Part shown: positions 15,124 to 24,412 of the stretch, one piece after another
Layout: each line of letters begins with the position of its first letter
Numbering within the stretch: the stretch's first letter is position 1
Source of the DNA: Coprothermobacteraceae bacterium
GTDB lineage: Bacteria > Coprothermobacterota > Coprothermobacteria > Coprothermobacterales > Coprothermobacteraceae
NCBI GenBank assembly: GCA_013178255.1
Contig: JABLWY010000001.1
Location: 614,503-678,502 of the forward strand
Length of the DNA stretch: 64,000 nucleotides
Reading direction: 5' to 3'
Position numbers and translations under genes: made by a program
Notes under the pieces: generated by a model
The model's input: the letters and a program-made list of their open reading frames with translations, nothing else
Database searches by the model: none
What the model was told of the DNA's origin: nothing

Positions 15124-16141
15124 GCGTTATCACAGGTTTGATATTCCCGACGACTTCGCCTCTGTGGTTCTTCACTGGCGGCATATAGTGCCCAGATAGC
15201 CTCTCGCATCTGAGCTCTTCGTCATTGATCAACCCCAGTTGCCTTAGGACTTCTAGGGTGATGGCAGCCAAAGCACGGCTGTTACCGTCAGATACTTTGA
15301 CCACTATTCCGATGCCTTTATCCAGCACACCCACGGCTTGAACAGCTTCCGCCCCTATCTTAGAAACAAACCTCCGTCCTAGAACACTCATGAAGTCGGT
15401 GTCGAATCTGTCAGGTCCTGCCACTAGAAACGGATGCGAAGTCATAGCGTGCGTTACGTACCGTACAGCTGTACTGAGCTCTGGTGGCAGGTTATCTGGT
15501 TTTGAGAAACGTGCAAATCCTAGAGCAGCGTTGTACAATGGCATGCCAAAAACGGGGACACCACAACCATCGATCCCTAAGATGATCCTATCTTTGGGTA
15601 CGTCTGTGAAGAAAGACATGGTGCTCAAGATTCTCTGCTGGACAGGGTGTTCTGGTCTGTAGTAGTTTTCTAAGGTCCAATTATGGGCCACACACTGGGC
15701 GAGCATTGCCGCATGCTTGCCTGAGCAGTTGTGGAAAGCAGGGGTGATTTCCAGTTTGTTAGATTTCAAGAAGTCTGCGGTGCTCTTGTCGTAGGGTTCA
15801 TGTACACCGCAGCGCAAGTAGCCTTCATCAAGGCCTATTTTGCTGAGTGCTGAGCGTACAAGAGCGACATGTTCCAACGTACCTGAATGAGACGCACACA
15901 TTAGTGCAATCTCCTCAGCAGAAAAACCGTAGGCTTCGTGCAGATTGTCGAGCACTAGGGGCAGCACTTGCAAGGGCTTTGAAGCTGACCGCAAGTAGGT
16001 TACTCTTTGAGGGGAACCTGCCGACGCAATTAGACGGCCTGTTGCATCAACTACTGCAACGTCAACGTAGTGTACGCTTTCTACTAAGTTACCCCTAGTA
16101 ACCACCGCTCCCAGCGTAGGCATATTCTCGTATTCGTTCAA
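15092..16141 (-). CDS. L-asparaginase, Rhizobium etli (type III) family
   Basis: A 349-residue asparaginase of the COG4448/AnsA type, unrelated to E. coli AnsB. Motifs are RSASKPLQ, ALMCASHSGT, FHNCSGKHAAML (with the catalytic Ser-Lys and zinc Cys), GIDGCGVPVF and VLDKGIG. It hydrolyses asparagine to aspartate and ammonia. TTG 16141 follows GGGAGGG by 6 nt; the longer upstream frame lacks such a site. No neighbours share its pathway directly, though AsnS lies nearby. Confidence 0.87.
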   Translation of the reverse strand: MNEYENMPTLGAVVTRGNLVESVHYVDVAVVDATGRLIASAGSPQRVTYLRSASKPLQVLPLVLDNLHEAYGFSAEEIALMCASHSGTLEHVALVRSALSKIGLDEGYLRCGVHEPYDKSTADFLKSNKLEITPAFHNCSGKHAAMLAQCVAHNWTLENYYRPEHPVQQRILSTMSFFTDVPKDRIILGIDGCGVPVFGMPLYNAALGFARFSKPDNLPPELSTAVRYVTHAMTSHPFLVAGPDRFDTDFMSVLGRRFVSKIGAEAVQAVGVLDKGIGIVVKVSDGNSRALAAITLEVLRQLGLINDEELRCERLSGHYMPPVKNHRGEVVGNIKPVITLKVDPGWLDQ

Positions 16142-16288
16142 GGCAAACCCTCCCACTGCATGGCAAGTTAAGCACCTGTTAAATTGTAGCACCCTCGGAA
16201 CCAAAAGCATTTGTTGAGTATTACCATGCGTAAGCAAAAGCAAGGACGCAATTTTGGGAAGAAATAGAAGCTAGGCGAAGACTGATGA
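16142..16288. other. Divergent intergenic region
   Basis: 147 bp between the asparaginase and the radical SAM gene. A minus-strand TACAAT (near 16193-16188) could be the asparaginase -10 box. Nothing else is recognised. Confidence 0.35.
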
Positions 16289-17104
16289 ATGTCATGGCAT
16301 TTGATAGTGAATAGCAGACGTATATACTTTGAATTTGTGAGCAATTACAGGGAAGAGAAACTTAGACAAGTGGAAACGCCGGAAGGCAGGGGTCTGCAGA
16401 AAGATTCCATCGTGTACGGCCCTGTCAAGAGTAGAAGGTTTGGTGCAACTATTGGGATTAGCTTGATCCCCTTGAAGGTTTGCTCTTTCGATTGTGTGTT
16501 TTGCGAACTTGGCATCCACACTACTCAGCTTACCATCGAGAGGAAGCATTACGTGGAGATTGAGGATGTGTTGGAGGTGCTCCGCGGTTTCCCGTTGGAT
16601 GGGGTTGATTATTTGGCTCTTTCAGGAGCAGGTGAGCCCACGTTGGCGGCAAACATGGGGCAACTCATAGATGCACTGCACGAATCATATCCGATCCCTG
16701 TCCTCGTCCTGAGCAACGGAGCTACGATATACATGCCGGATGTTCGGTTTGAACTCGCCAAGGCCGATGCGGTGAAGCTCACATTTTCGACCCTAGACGA
16801 GACAGCTTTTAGGTTGCTCAATCAACCAGCTGCAGGCATTACGGCGCAAAAGGTAGCAGATGGCATAGAGGAGTTCGCATCTGCTTATAGGGGTCGGCTG
16901 TACTTTGAGGTGGTTGTAGTAAAGGGAATTAATGACTCCGAAGAGATGGTCCGCGACGTGGTGGAGTTTCTTGCAAGATTCAATCCTTACGCGATTGACA
17001 TCAACAGGCCAATTAGACCAGGAGTCGCCACACACATAGAACTCCCAGACAAAGAGATATACAGCGCACTGCAGAGTGACTTCCCCGCAGTGCGCATCTT
17101 CTGA
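16289..17104 (+). CDS. Radical SAM protein of the COG0731 type
   Basis: A 271-residue radical SAM enzyme. The conserved part starts at IVYGPVKSRRFG, followed by ISLIPLKVCSFDCVFCELG with the CxxxCxxC cluster ligands (about residue 64) and LALSGAGEPTLA. This layout belongs to the Fe-S oxidoreductases related to wybutosine-synthesis TYW1, whose bacterial function is unknown. The start is uncertain: ATG 16289 lacks a clear ribosome site, and a downstream GTG near 16370 is possible because the first 35 residues are poorly family-like. Its 3' end carries a 9-bp perfect hairpin (17064-17095). Confidence 0.82.
   Translation: MSWHLIVNSRRIYFEFVSNYREEKLRQVETPEGRGLQKDSIVYGPVKSRRFGATIGISLIPLKVCSFDCVFCELGIHTTQLTIERKHYVEIEDVLEVLRGFPLDGVDYLALSGAGEPTLAANMGQLIDALHESYPIPVLVLSNGATIYMPDVRFELAKADAVKLTFSTLDETAFRLLNQPAAGITAQKVADGIEEFASAYRGRLYFEVVVVKGINDSEEMVRDVVEFLARFNPYAIDINRPIRPGVATHIELPDKEIYSALQSDFPAVRIF
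17064..17095 (+). terminator. Possible terminator hairpin at the radical SAM gene end
   Basis: GCGCACTGC (17064-17072) pairs perfectly with GCAGTGCGC (17087-17095) across a 14-nt loop. A short T run follows 13 nt later (TGTTTTT). It lies inside the last codons, so it could be a terminator or an mRNA-end stabiliser between convergent genes. Confidence 0.45.
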
Positions 17105-17109
17105 TGTTT

Positions 17110-17589
17110 TTACCTTAGGGAAACAACCACTGGGTCAGTGGATGCAGTGGCGCATACAGCAAAACCATCTGCATCTGGAAGTAAGCCTTCGTCTAAGGAT
17201 ATTGATCCAGTGCTCATGTTGGTAGCGGCCCTATTGGCACTAGGATCCAAGGGCCAACAGATTTGAAAGTTGTCTCCTTTCGGGAAGTAGTAGAAACTGC
17301 CTTCGACAGATTTACTGTGATCCCACGGCCAAGGGGTAAGTTTGTCACTGTAAGAACTAAGTACATTAGTTGAACCTGCCGTTATGGTGGCTGTAGGATA
17401 GCTACCATGGTCGATGGCATAGAGTTCAAGGGAATGGAGAACTTTGTTTGAAGATGTGATGACTACGGCAACGTTGGCTCTTTGCCGCGACATAGAGTAG
17501 GATGGATAAAGAGATGCTACTAGCAAAACAATTACGCCTAGGACTACCATGATCTCGAGGAGCGTGAAGCCTTGCAATTGTCTGTTCAA
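17110..17589 (-). CDS. Type IV prepilin-like protein (PilE/GspG family)
   Basis: A 159-residue pseudopilin. A short basic leader (NRQLQ) precedes the prepilin peptidase site G|FTLLEIMVVLGVIVLLVA, with Glu at position +5 and one N-terminal membrane helix that packs the pilus core. The globular part has two late cysteines (QICWPL and FAVCAT) that could form the usual disulfide. TTG 17589 gives the short leader and lies 11 nt from GAAAGG; GTG 17598 is an alternative. No assembly genes are adjacent, but comEA, comEC and a comFC-like gene in the window suggest a DNA-uptake pilus. Confidence 0.85.
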   Translation of the reverse strand: MNRQLQGFTLLEIMVVLGVIVLLVASLYPSYSMSRQRANVAVVITSSNKVLHSLELYAIDHGSYPTATITAGSTNVLSSYSDKLTPWPWDHSKSVEGSFYYFPKGDNFQICWPLDPSANRAATNMSTGSISLDEGLLPDADGFAVCATASTDPVVVSLR

Positions 17590-17645
17590 GCAGAACACAA
17601 CCTTTCGTAAAGAGATGATGTCATGGTAACACGGGCATGCATGCG

Positions 17646-17654
17646 TGTTATAAT
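17646..17654 (+). promoter_or_regulatory. Extended -10 promoter of the infC operon
   Basis: TGT-TATAAT at 17646-17654, giving a predicted start at about 17661 and a 116-nt leader before infC. No convincing -35 is present. Confidence 0.6.
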
Positions 17655-17676
17655 TGACATAACGAAAAGTGGAAGT

Positions 17677-17776
17677 AGGCGCCACGCCTCACCTGCCAGC
17701 TAGTATGCTGAGCAGGTCAAAACTGTGCGCGGGTGCATACTTTCACCCGCTTTTTTCGTTAAGGAGGGTGAAGGAT
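17677..17776 (+). promoter_or_regulatory. Structured infC-rpmI-rplT leader with attenuator
   Basis: The leader holds three hairpins: AGGCG/CGCCT (17677-17688), ACCTGC-CAGC/GCTG-A-GCAGGT (17691-17717) and a terminator stem (17729-17756). AAGGAGG follows at 17761. The same operon in Bacillus is controlled by L20 binding its leader and promoting termination, so a similar circuit is likely. Specific L20 contacts cannot be assigned by eye. Confidence 0.6.
17729..17756 (+). terminator. Intrinsic terminator/attenuator in the infC leader
   Basis: GCGGGTG (17729-17735) and CACCCGC (17744-17750) form a 7-bp G/C stem with an 8-nt loop, followed at once by TTTTTT. It is placed 4 nt before the infC ribosome site, so it must be read through to express the operon. 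Confidence 0.8.
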
Positions 17777-18358
17777 ATAAGCACATCAAAAGACTTGGGC
17801 TACAGGGTCAACGAGCAAATTAGGGCACCAAAGGTCCGTGTTGTGGACGAGAATGGCAAACAAATAGGCGTTTTTATTACGTCAGAGGCTATCAGAATGG
17901 CTAAGACTCGCGGGTTCGACTTGGTGGAAGTGGCGCCTAGCGCTGACCCACCAGTGTGCAGGTTCATCGATTACGACAAGTTCAGGTATGAGATGGTCAA
18001 GAAAGCGAAAGAGGCCAAGAAAAATCAAACTGTTATCGAAGTGAAGGAGATCAGGCTAAGATTGGGTACGGACGTGCACGACATGGAGACGAAGACCAAG
18101 AAGATTAGGGAGTTCTTGGAAGATGGCAACAAGGTAAAGGTCACACTTAGGCCTCGAGGGCGTGAGCGTTCATTAGAAGAGCAGATTAGGCAGAAGCTGC
18201 TTTCCATAGCTGAAAAAGTGGCTGATGTGGGTCAAGTGGAACAAGACATCAAGTCTGAGGGAAGAAACTTCTTCTTCATGATAGGTCCTAAGAAGAAAAA
18301 GGAGGCAACAAAAGATGGGAAAGGCGAAGACCAACAGAACAGCAGCGAAGAGGTTTAA
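17777..18358 (+). CDS. infC: Translation initiation factor IF-3 (probable ATA start)
   Basis: A 193-residue IF-3, which checks start codons and keeps 30S subunits apart. The N-domain begins GYRVNEQIRAPKVRVV, the linker is lysine-rich and the C-domain has VTLRPRGRE. An acidic/basic tail of about 20 residues is unusual. No ATG, GTG or TTG is properly placed. ATA at 17777 lies 9 nt after AAGGAGG and directly before the conserved region, while GTG 17768 abuts the ribosome site. IF-3 genes commonly use rare starts (ATT, ATA, ATC) so that the factor represses its own translation, so ATA fits. The end overlaps rpmI by 44 nt. Confidence 0.93.
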   Translation: MSTSKDLGYRVNEQIRAPKVRVVDENGKQIGVFITSEAIRMAKTRGFDLVEVAPSADPPVCRFIDYDKFRYEMVKKAKEAKKNQTVIEVKEIRLRLGTDVHDMETKTKKIREFLEDGNKVKVTLRPRGRERSLEEQIRQKLLSIAEKVADVGQVEQDIKSEGRNFFFMIGPKKKKEATKDGKGEDQQNSSEEV

Positions 18359-18509
18359 GGTTACAGGATCTGGCAAGTACGTTTATTACTCTGCCATGAG
18401 CCACCTTCGAAGGAAGAAAAGTGCACCTCGGCTGAGGAGGTTGAGGATGCCAAAAGTCGTTGATGAAACATACATGGAGCACGTTAAGGACCTGCTCCCT
18501 AACTCATAG
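18315..18509 (+). CDS. rpmI: 50S ribosomal protein L35
   Basis: A 64-residue L35 with the characteristic start MGKAKTNRTAAKRFKVTGSGK, the LRRKK basic patch and a C-terminal LLPNS. Its ribosome site AAGGAGG (inside infC) is 9 nt upstream. The gene overlaps infC by 44 nt and is followed by rplT, the standard order. Confidence 0.97.
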   Translation: MGKAKTNRTAAKRFKVTGSGKYVYYSAMSHLRRKKSAPRLRRLRMPKVVDETYMEHVKDLLPNS

Positions 18510-18522
18510 GAGGTGCAAGTAG

Positions 18523-18879
18523 ATGCGCGTAAAGACAAGTGTCACAAAGAGAGCAAGGCATAAGAAGATATTGAAGGCTGCCAGCGGTTATTATGGTGCC
18601 TCGCACAGGGTGTACCGCAAAGCCAAAGAGGCTGTTCTGAAGTCAGGTGAAGACTCTTTTGCTGGTAGAAAGCAGAGGAAAAGAGACTTCAGAAGCCTTT
18701 GGATTGTCAGGATCAACGCGGCCGCGCGCAATTCAGGAATGAACTATTCTACATTGATGCACGGACTTAAGGCAGCCGGCATTAGCATCAACAGAAAAAT
18801 GCTCGCGGAACTTGCGGTAACTGATCCCGATGCTTTTGAATCCTTGGTGTCGAAAGCCAAGGAGGCTATTGGCCGATGA
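18523..18879 (+). CDS. rplT: 50S ribosomal protein L20
   Basis: A 118-residue L20 that binds 23S rRNA early in 50S assembly. The family core is visible: [50 protein letters not shown] and [14 protein letters not shown]. In related bacteria it represses its own operon through the leader. GGAGGTGC precedes the ATG. It overlaps pheS by 4 nt, linking ribosome protein and tRNA-synthetase expression. Confidence 0.97.
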   Translation: MRVKTSVTKRARHKKILKAASGYYGASHRVYRKAKEAVLKSGEDSFAGRKQRKRDFRSLWIVRINAAARNSGMNYSTLMHGLKAAGISINRKMLAELAVTDPDAFESLVSKAKEAIGR

Positions 18880-19883
18880 ACGAACTAGAGGAGGTTGCTA
18901 GGCAATTTGAAGCGGACCTCTTAGAGTTCGGAGCTGCACGGGCGGAAGAACTTAGGATAAAGTACTTGTCTAAAAAGGGGATCATTTCTAAGTTGATAGA
19001 GAAGATCCCGACGCTGCCCCCTGACCAGCGTCGGGATTTTGGTAAGAGGTTGAATGAGTTAAAGAGCCGTATAGAGGCATCCATAAAGCAGCTCGCGGAG
19101 GCACAATCCGATAGAGTCTCGTTTGAGGTCAAGCTGCTAGACAATGATTTGACGTTGGAAGGCAAGAGGCCTCCGGTAGGTAACAAACACGTCCTTTTTA
19201 AGGCTCGAGATGAGCTTTTCGAGATCTTTAAGCATATGGGTTTCAGCTTTTTTGACGGCCCAGAGCTGGAGACCGATTTCTACAATTTTGAGGCGCTAAA
19301 CTTCCCGCCTTATCATCCCGCTCGGGACATGCAAGACACACTAATGGTGGGCGATATGGTCCTAAGGACACACTCGTCAGCTATGCAGGTCAGAGCGTTA
19401 CAAGCGCTGGGCGTGCCCCTTAAGGCCATATTGCCAGGGCGCGTCTACAGGCGAGAGGAAGTATCTGCGCGCAAGTACCCTGTCTTCTATCAATTTGATG
19501 CTTTAGTAGTAGGTGAAGGCATTGGAGTTGGCCATCTGAAGTGGACCTTGGAGACGTTTTTGAGTGCATTCTTCAAGAAGAAAGTGGAGGTCCGGTTTAG
19601 ACCAAGCTATTTCCCGTTCGTGGAGCCAGGTAATGAGGTGGATGTCCGGTGTGTCTTTTGCGGTGGCAAGGGATGTAACGTGTGTGGTGGCACAGGTTGG
19701 CTTGAAATATTGGGTGCCGGGTTGGTGCACCCGAAGGTCTTGGAGTATGGTGGTGTGGACCCGAAGCGCTTTAGCGGGTTTGCATTCGGTGTGGGCGTTG
19801 ATAGGATGACCATGCTGAAGTACGGCATCAACGACATCCGTCTTTTGTATGAAGGCGACGTCCGCTTTTTGAGCTCACTTTGA
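18876..19883 (+). CDS. pheS: Phenylalanyl-tRNA synthetase alpha subunit
   Basis: A 335-residue class IIc catalytic subunit. An N-terminal coiled coil (about 1-85) is followed by the catalytic core with [20 protein letters not shown], the motif 2 region [16 protein letters not shown] and a [14 protein letters not shown] four-cysteine segment, then [15 protein letters not shown] and motif 3 [21 protein letters not shown] lies 10 nt before the ATG. An 11-bp perfect hairpin followed by TTTT lies within codons 44-55. Confidence 0.97.
   Translation: MNELEEVARQFEADLLEFGAARAEELRIKYLSKKGIISKLIEKIPTLPPDQRRDFGKRLNELKSRIEASIKQLAEAQSDRVSFEVKLLDNDLTLEGKRPPVGNKHVLFKARDELFEIFKHMGFSFFDGPELETDFYNFEALNFPPYHPARDMQDTLMVGDMVLRTHSSAMQVRALQALGVPLKAILPGRVYRREEVSARKYPVFYQFDALVVGEGIGVGHLKWTLETFLSAFFKKKVEVRFRPSYFPFVEPGNEVDVRCVFCGGKGCNVCGGTGWLEILGAGLVHPKVLEYGGVDPKRFSGFAFGVGVDRMTMLKYGINDIRLLYEGDVRFLSSL
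19005..19040 (+). terminator. Terminator-like hairpin inside pheS
   Basis: ATCCCGACGCT (19005-19015) and AGCGTCGGGAT (19027-19037) form an 11-bp perfect stem with an 11-nt loop, followed by TTT. It encodes [13 protein letters not shown]. It has the form of an intrinsic terminator or attenuator, though it may be a by-product of the coding sequence. Confidence 0.4.
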
Positions 19884-19892
19884 GGTGGGAAT

Positions 19893-22112
19893 ATGAGATT
19901 CGCCTATAGTCAGCTGAGCAGGTTCTGGAAAGAGGCCGTTTCGTGGGAGCAAGTGAAGGCTTACTTGGAGAAGCATCTCGAGGTCGAAGTAGAAAACGAG
20001 ATTGCCTTAGATGTCGCACCGTCGGTGAAGCTTCTAAGGGTTGAAACAGAAGACGGCAAGCATGTGGCAAAAGATGAAAACACCACCATTCCCATACAGA
20101 CCTGTACACTGGAAGAAGGTTGCTACGTGGCTGTAGACTTAGGGGCGGGAGACATTCCGACAGCTAGGCAACTTGGCTTGGAAGAACTCTTCGCAGCCGA
20201 CGAGCCAATCGTGTTCAAGGACGCTAACTGTGTGCCCCTCAAAGAGTATTTGGGGCTACCGGACACGCTTGTCAAGCTTAGCGTCCTGCCCAACCGCGGA
20301 GACCTCAGCCACGTCTTTGGCTTGGCTCGGGAAGTTGCTCTTGGTCTTGGTCTTACATTGGCGGAACCTCATGTAAGTTTGGACGTGCCAAAGGGAAATG
20401 GCAGGGTGTCTATCTCAACGGAAGGTTGCTTGGTTTATGTCGGCCTGCTGCTTGAAGACGTTAGAGTCACTGAGAGCCCAGATTGGTTGAAGCTTGAATT
20501 GGCCAAGTATGGACAGCGTTCCATAAACAATGTGGTCGATTTGACCAACTACTTCCTATTTACGTACGGTCAACCTATGCATGCTTTCGATTTCGACAAG
20601 CTCCAAGGCCAACGTGTGGTTGTACGGCAAGCACGATCTAATGAGAGCATCATTACCTTGGGCGGGGAGGAAGCACATCTAGACGAGAACTGCATGGTAA
20701 TCGCGGACGAGTTTCGGCCTGTGGCTGTCGCTGGGGTCATTGGTGGGAAAGAGTCGGCGACCACGCCTGAGACTAAGAGAGTCCTTCTGGAAGTTGCTTG
20801 TTTTGCCCCACCTTATGTAGCTACATCGTCTAGACGCCTTGGAATAAGAACTGATGCATCCATGTTGTTTGAGAGAGGTGTGTCACCTGCCGGTCAGACG
20901 CTAATGGGACTTATGTTCGGTGAAATGGCTCAGAAGATGGGCATGGGTACACCAGTCGCGCTGTGGATAGCAGGTTCTGAACAAAGCTCTAAGCGTGTCA
21001 TGTTTGACATTGATAGGGTTTCAAAACTTTCGTCCCTTCCAACCCAGGTATTCTTCGAGATGGTCCAGAAAAGGGGTTGGAACATAGAGGGAAGTGAAGT
21101 CGTTATACCTTCATACAGGTGGGATGTCAACTTGGATGATGACTTGGCTGATGAACTGGTGAAATACGTGGGGTATGACGCAGTGCCATCTTTGCCGCTT
21201 ACCGAATATGTGGGCTTTTCTGAGACCCCCACTTTGGCCAAGGAAAGACGTTTGAGGGAGTTGAGTTCGCAGTATTTCCAAGAGGTATTCCTGGTATCTT
21301 TGCTTTCCGACCGAGACGTGGAGTTGCAGAAGCTGACTGAGGTGGTAGCAGTAGACAACCCTGTAAGTATGGAACTTGCTTTTTTAAGACCGAACTTGCG
21401 TAGCACTCTCATAAAGGCTGCGTTGCTTAATCAGAACCGCTTCAAAGAGAACATTCATATCTTCGAAATTGGCTCCGTTTTTGTTCCTGATGGCAATGGC
21501 GTCAGGGAAGAGAGGCACATAGGATTTCTGGCTAAGGGGCTCTACTGGGAAAGCGCCCTTGACAGAGAAACCTGGACATACCGTCACTTCAAAGGCCTGT
21601 TGGAAAACATATTCACATCTTACGGAGTCTCTCTGGAATGGGAGAACCATCAGTTGCCTTGGGCTGAAGGTAATTATGGTGGTGTGGTCAAGTACGGTGG
21701 CTTTGTGTTAGGCGAAGTCGGCATAGTTAAGTCACAGATATGCCAAGCCTACGACCTCAAAGGCACAGTCTTCTTTGCGGAGTTCAACTTAGCCGTGTTG
21801 CCCCACGAAGTGAACAAACAGCCGCAGTGGCCACTAAAGTACCCCTACAGCTGGCGTGACTTTTCGATCGTCATGCCTGTGAGCGAGCCCGTGTCTTCCT
21901 TGAGTATTTTGTTTGAAGGCGAAGCTCTGGTAAGAGAGTGGACCGTAGTCGACATATATCACGGTGAGAAGATAGGTAACGGATATAAGAGTGTGACCGT
22001 TAGGGCGTACATGGGCGAGGACGAACGCACCGTGACTAGTGACGAGGTTGACATTGCAGCAAGGAGGATAATAGAACGAATAAAGGATGCCGGTTGGCAT
22101 CTTAGGTCATGA
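19893..22112 (+). CDS. pheT: Phenylalanyl-tRNA synthetase beta subunit
   Basis: A 739-residue non-catalytic subunit, somewhat shorter than the usual 790-800. It holds the B3/B4 tRNA-binding and editing domain (LPNRGDLSHVFGLAREVA), the B5 DNA-binding-like domain (VVDLTNYFLFTYGQPMHAFD precedes it), and a C-terminal ferredoxin-like anticodon domain ending in ERTVTSDEVD. A clear GAGGTGGGAAT site precedes the ATG. It overlaps mutS2 by 4 nt. The N-terminal EMAP-like tRNA-binding domain is diverged and short, explaining the reduced length. Confidence 0.95.
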   Translation: MRFAYSQLSRFWKEAVSWEQVKAYLEKHLEVEVENEIALDVAPSVKLLRVETEDGKHVAKDENTTIPIQTCTLEEGCYVAVDLGAGDIPTARQLGLEELFAADEPIVFKDANCVPLKEYLGLPDTLVKLSVLPNRGDLSHVFGLAREVALGLGLTLAEPHVSLDVPKGNGRVSISTEGCLVYVGLLLEDVRVTESPDWLKLELAKYGQRSINNVVDLTNYFLFTYGQPMHAFDFDKLQGQRVVVRQARSNESIITLGGEEAHLDENCMVIADEFRPVAVAGVIGGKESATTPETKRVLLEVACFAPPYVATSSRRLGIRTDASMLFERGVSPAGQTLMGLMFGEMAQKMGMGTPVALWIAGSEQSSKRVMFDIDRVSKLSSLPTQVFFEMVQKRGWNIEGSEVVIPSYRWDVNLDDDLADELVKYVGYDAVPSLPLTEYVGFSETPTLAKERRLRELSSQYFQEVFLVSLLSDRDVELQKLTEVVAVDNPVSMELAFLRPNLRSTLIKAALLNQNRFKENIHIFEIGSVFVPDGNGVREERHIGFLAKGLYWESALDRETWTYRHFKGLLENIFTSYGVSLEWENHQLPWAEGNYGGVVKYGGFVLGEVGIVKSQICQAYDLKGTVFFAEFNLAVLPHEVNKQPQWPLKYPYSWRDFSIVMPVSEPVSSLSILFEGEALVREWTVVDIYHGEKIGNGYKSVTVRAYMGEDERTVTSDEVDIAARRIIERIKDAGWHLRS

Positions 22113-24412
22113 GAGACTTTCTTGAAGGTTTAGAGTACTATAAGGTCTTAGAACAGATCAAGAGCAAGGCTTCTTCTGTATATGGTCAGCGATTCTTGGA
22201 TGCTAACCCGCCCGGTCGCGGCGAGGCACAGGTAAGAAGTTTGCTAACGCAAACTGAGGAAGCTTGGGGATTGCTCAGGCGCAATGTTGACCCATTCGTT
22301 TACTTCGTTCCAGACGTGGATGATGTGGTTACACTACTGAGGAAGCAAGGTTTCATAGCCGTTCAAGACTTCCTTGTGTTCCTCAAAGCGGTGCATGTGC
22401 TGGTTGAGTTGCGAAAGAAGCTGGGCGCCGAAACTGGGATTTTGGGTGGGCTAGCTCGCAAGGTAGTGCCCTTGGAATCATGGCTTGGCCAAGCGAGAGA
22501 CAAGGTGGATGAAAGCGGCTTTGTAAAAGACAACGCATCGCAGCGATTGTTCCAGATTCGAGAAGAGCAGAAGAGAGTTAGTTCTCTGATCACCGACAAA
22601 CTTCAACACGAACTGGATCGATATCAGAAGTTCGTGGCTGACAGGTTGGTCCTTAAACGTGGCAACCGCTATACGATACCTGTCAGAAGCTCCGCCGTCT
22701 CGAATGTAAAGGGCATAGTTTTGGATTGGTCAGGCTCGGGGCAGACAGCGTATATTGAACCCTTTAGTGTAGTTGACCTGAACAACAAACTAGAAGAGTT
22801 AAGGCAAAGAGAGGAGCAGGAGATACATCGCATCTTCATGGAGCTCTACACAAAGCTCTACCCCATGGCTGAGGACATTCATTTGTCGCTGCTGATCTTA
22901 GGTGAGATAGATGCTGCCTTTGCGCGAGCCAAATGGGGATCGGCGACCAACGGCACCATGCCTCGAATTTCCACTGAGAAGAGGCTTGTCATTAAACACG
23001 CTAGGCACCCCATGATTCCAAAAGACCGAGTCGTTCCTGTGGACATCGAGCTACCCGCTGGCAAGACAGGGGTCATTATTAGCGGCCCTAATACGGGCGG
23101 TAAGACAGTTGCGCTGAAAACCATAGGGCTTTTTGCTGCTCTGATGCAGATAGGGGCACCTGTCCCTGCCGTTGATGCAGAGATACCGCTGTATCGGCAC
23201 ATATGGACGGACATAGGAGACGAACAAAGTATTGAGAATAGTTTATCCACCTTTGCCTCACACATCGCCAGGCTCAAGACCATATTAGAAGAAGCAGACG
23301 AAGGGGATTTAGTCCTCATTGACGAACTAGGTTCGGGTACTGATCCTGAAGAGGGTGCGGCACTAGCTGAGACTATGGTGGAGTTTCTGGTGGTCAGGGG
23401 TGTTCACTTCTTCGTCGCGACCCATTTGTGGAGACTGAAGAGTTTGGCTGCAGAAATGACAGAAATAACCAACGCCTCTGTCGACTTTGACTTGGAGACG
23501 CTACAGCCGCTTTATAGGATCAACATGGGCGTACCTGGTCGCTCGTTTGCTTTGGAGATTGCAAAGAAATGGGGCATGCCGGATGTCTTCATAAACACTG
23601 CTCGCTCAAAGCTTACCCACGAACATCAGCGGGTAGAGAAGCTTATAGAAGAATTGCAAGACAGAACAAAGCACCTGTCTGAGGCTGAAGCGCGGGTACA
23701 GTCGCTGCACGCAGAGCTTAAGAAAAAGGAAGAGGAATTAGCACGCACATTCAGCCAACTGGAGATGAAGAAGGCCAGAATAATGGATCAGGCTCGAGCA
23801 GAGGCAAAGTCATTAATTGAGAAGGCTGACCAAGAGAGCAAGCGCTTGCTAAAAGAATTGAGCGAGCAAAGCCACCCCAACCAGAAGACGTACCAAATAA
23901 GGCAACAGATTAAGAATATGTTGGAAGAAATATCGAAGGATCGAGACGCTCTTGAGGAGCGGAAGCAAAGTGGGGCTTTGGAGGTTAGGGAAGGCGACAC
24001 TGTTTACGTTCCGAAGTTCAAGCAGCTTGGGCTTGTGATCAAAGTCATGGACGACTCTGCTGAAGTCCAGATAGGGCCGCTCAGAGTAACTGTACCAAGA
24101 GACGGGCTTACAAAGTCCGAACCCCTGAAAGTTCCCAAAGTGGGCATCGAGGTCAAGGCTACCCAGAGTGTGCCTATGAAACTGGAGGTTCATGGATCGA
24201 CGGTAGAAGAGGCCTTGGAGCGTGTGGACAAGTACTTAGACCAAGCATATACTGCTGGGCTTCCATACGTTTACATTATTCATGGCCGTGGAACAGGAGC
24301 CCTGATGAGAGCCATCCACGACTACTTGAAGGGCCACCCTTATGTGAGCAAGTTTAGGCTAGGTGACCCTGGCGAGGGTGGCAGCAGCGTCACTATCGTC
24401 TTTCTGAGTTAG
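22109..24412 (+). CDS. mutS2: MutS2 family ATPase/endonuclease
   Basis: A 767-residue MutS2. Core and clamp helices (1-310) precede the ABC-type ATPase: Walker [12 protein letters not shown] (about 325), the [11 protein letters not shown] signature region and Walker [21 protein letters not shown] long coiled coil follows (510-625), then a KOW-like segment and a C-terminal Smr nuclease domain with LEVHG (usually LDLRG) and [13 protein letters not shown]. MutS2 proteins act in ribosome-collision rescue and in suppressing recombination. The last gene of the pheST block; convergent with panD. Confidence 0.95.
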   Translation: MRDFLEGLEYYKVLEQIKSKASSVYGQRFLDANPPGRGEAQVRSLLTQTEEAWGLLRRNVDPFVYFVPDVDDVVTLLRKQGFIAVQDFLVFLKAVHVLVELRKKLGAETGILGGLARKVVPLESWLGQARDKVDESGFVKDNASQRLFQIREEQKRVSSLITDKLQHELDRYQKFVADRLVLKRGNRYTIPVRSSAVSNVKGIVLDWSGSGQTAYIEPFSVVDLNNKLEELRQREEQEIHRIFMELYTKLYPMAEDIHLSLLILGEIDAAFARAKWGSATNGTMPRISTEKRLVIKHARHPMIPKDRVVPVDIELPAGKTGVIISGPNTGGKTVALKTIGLFAALMQIGAPVPAVDAEIPLYRHIWTDIGDEQSIENSLSTFASHIARLKTILEEADEGDLVLIDELGSGTDPEEGAALAETMVEFLVVRGVHFFVATHLWRLKSLAAEMTEITNASVDFDLETLQPLYRINMGVPGRSFALEIAKKWGMPDVFINTARSKLTHEHQRVEKLIEELQDRTKHLSEAEARVQSLHAELKKKEEELARTFSQLEMKKARIMDQARAEAKSLIEKADQESKRLLKELSEQSHPNQKTYQIRQQIKNMLEEISKDRDALEERKQSGALEVREGDTVYVPKFKQLGLVIKVMDDSAEVQIGPLRVTVPRDGLTKSEPLKVPKVGIEVKATQSVPMKLEVHGSTVEEALERVDKYLDQAYTAGLPYVYIIHGRGTGALMRAIHDYLKGHPYVSKFRLGDPGEGGSSVTIVFLS

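Noticed and set aside
17669-17776. N-terminal extension of IF-3 from TTG 17669
   Set aside because: It would translate straight through the attenuator hairpins and terminator, has no ribosome site and does not resemble IF-3.
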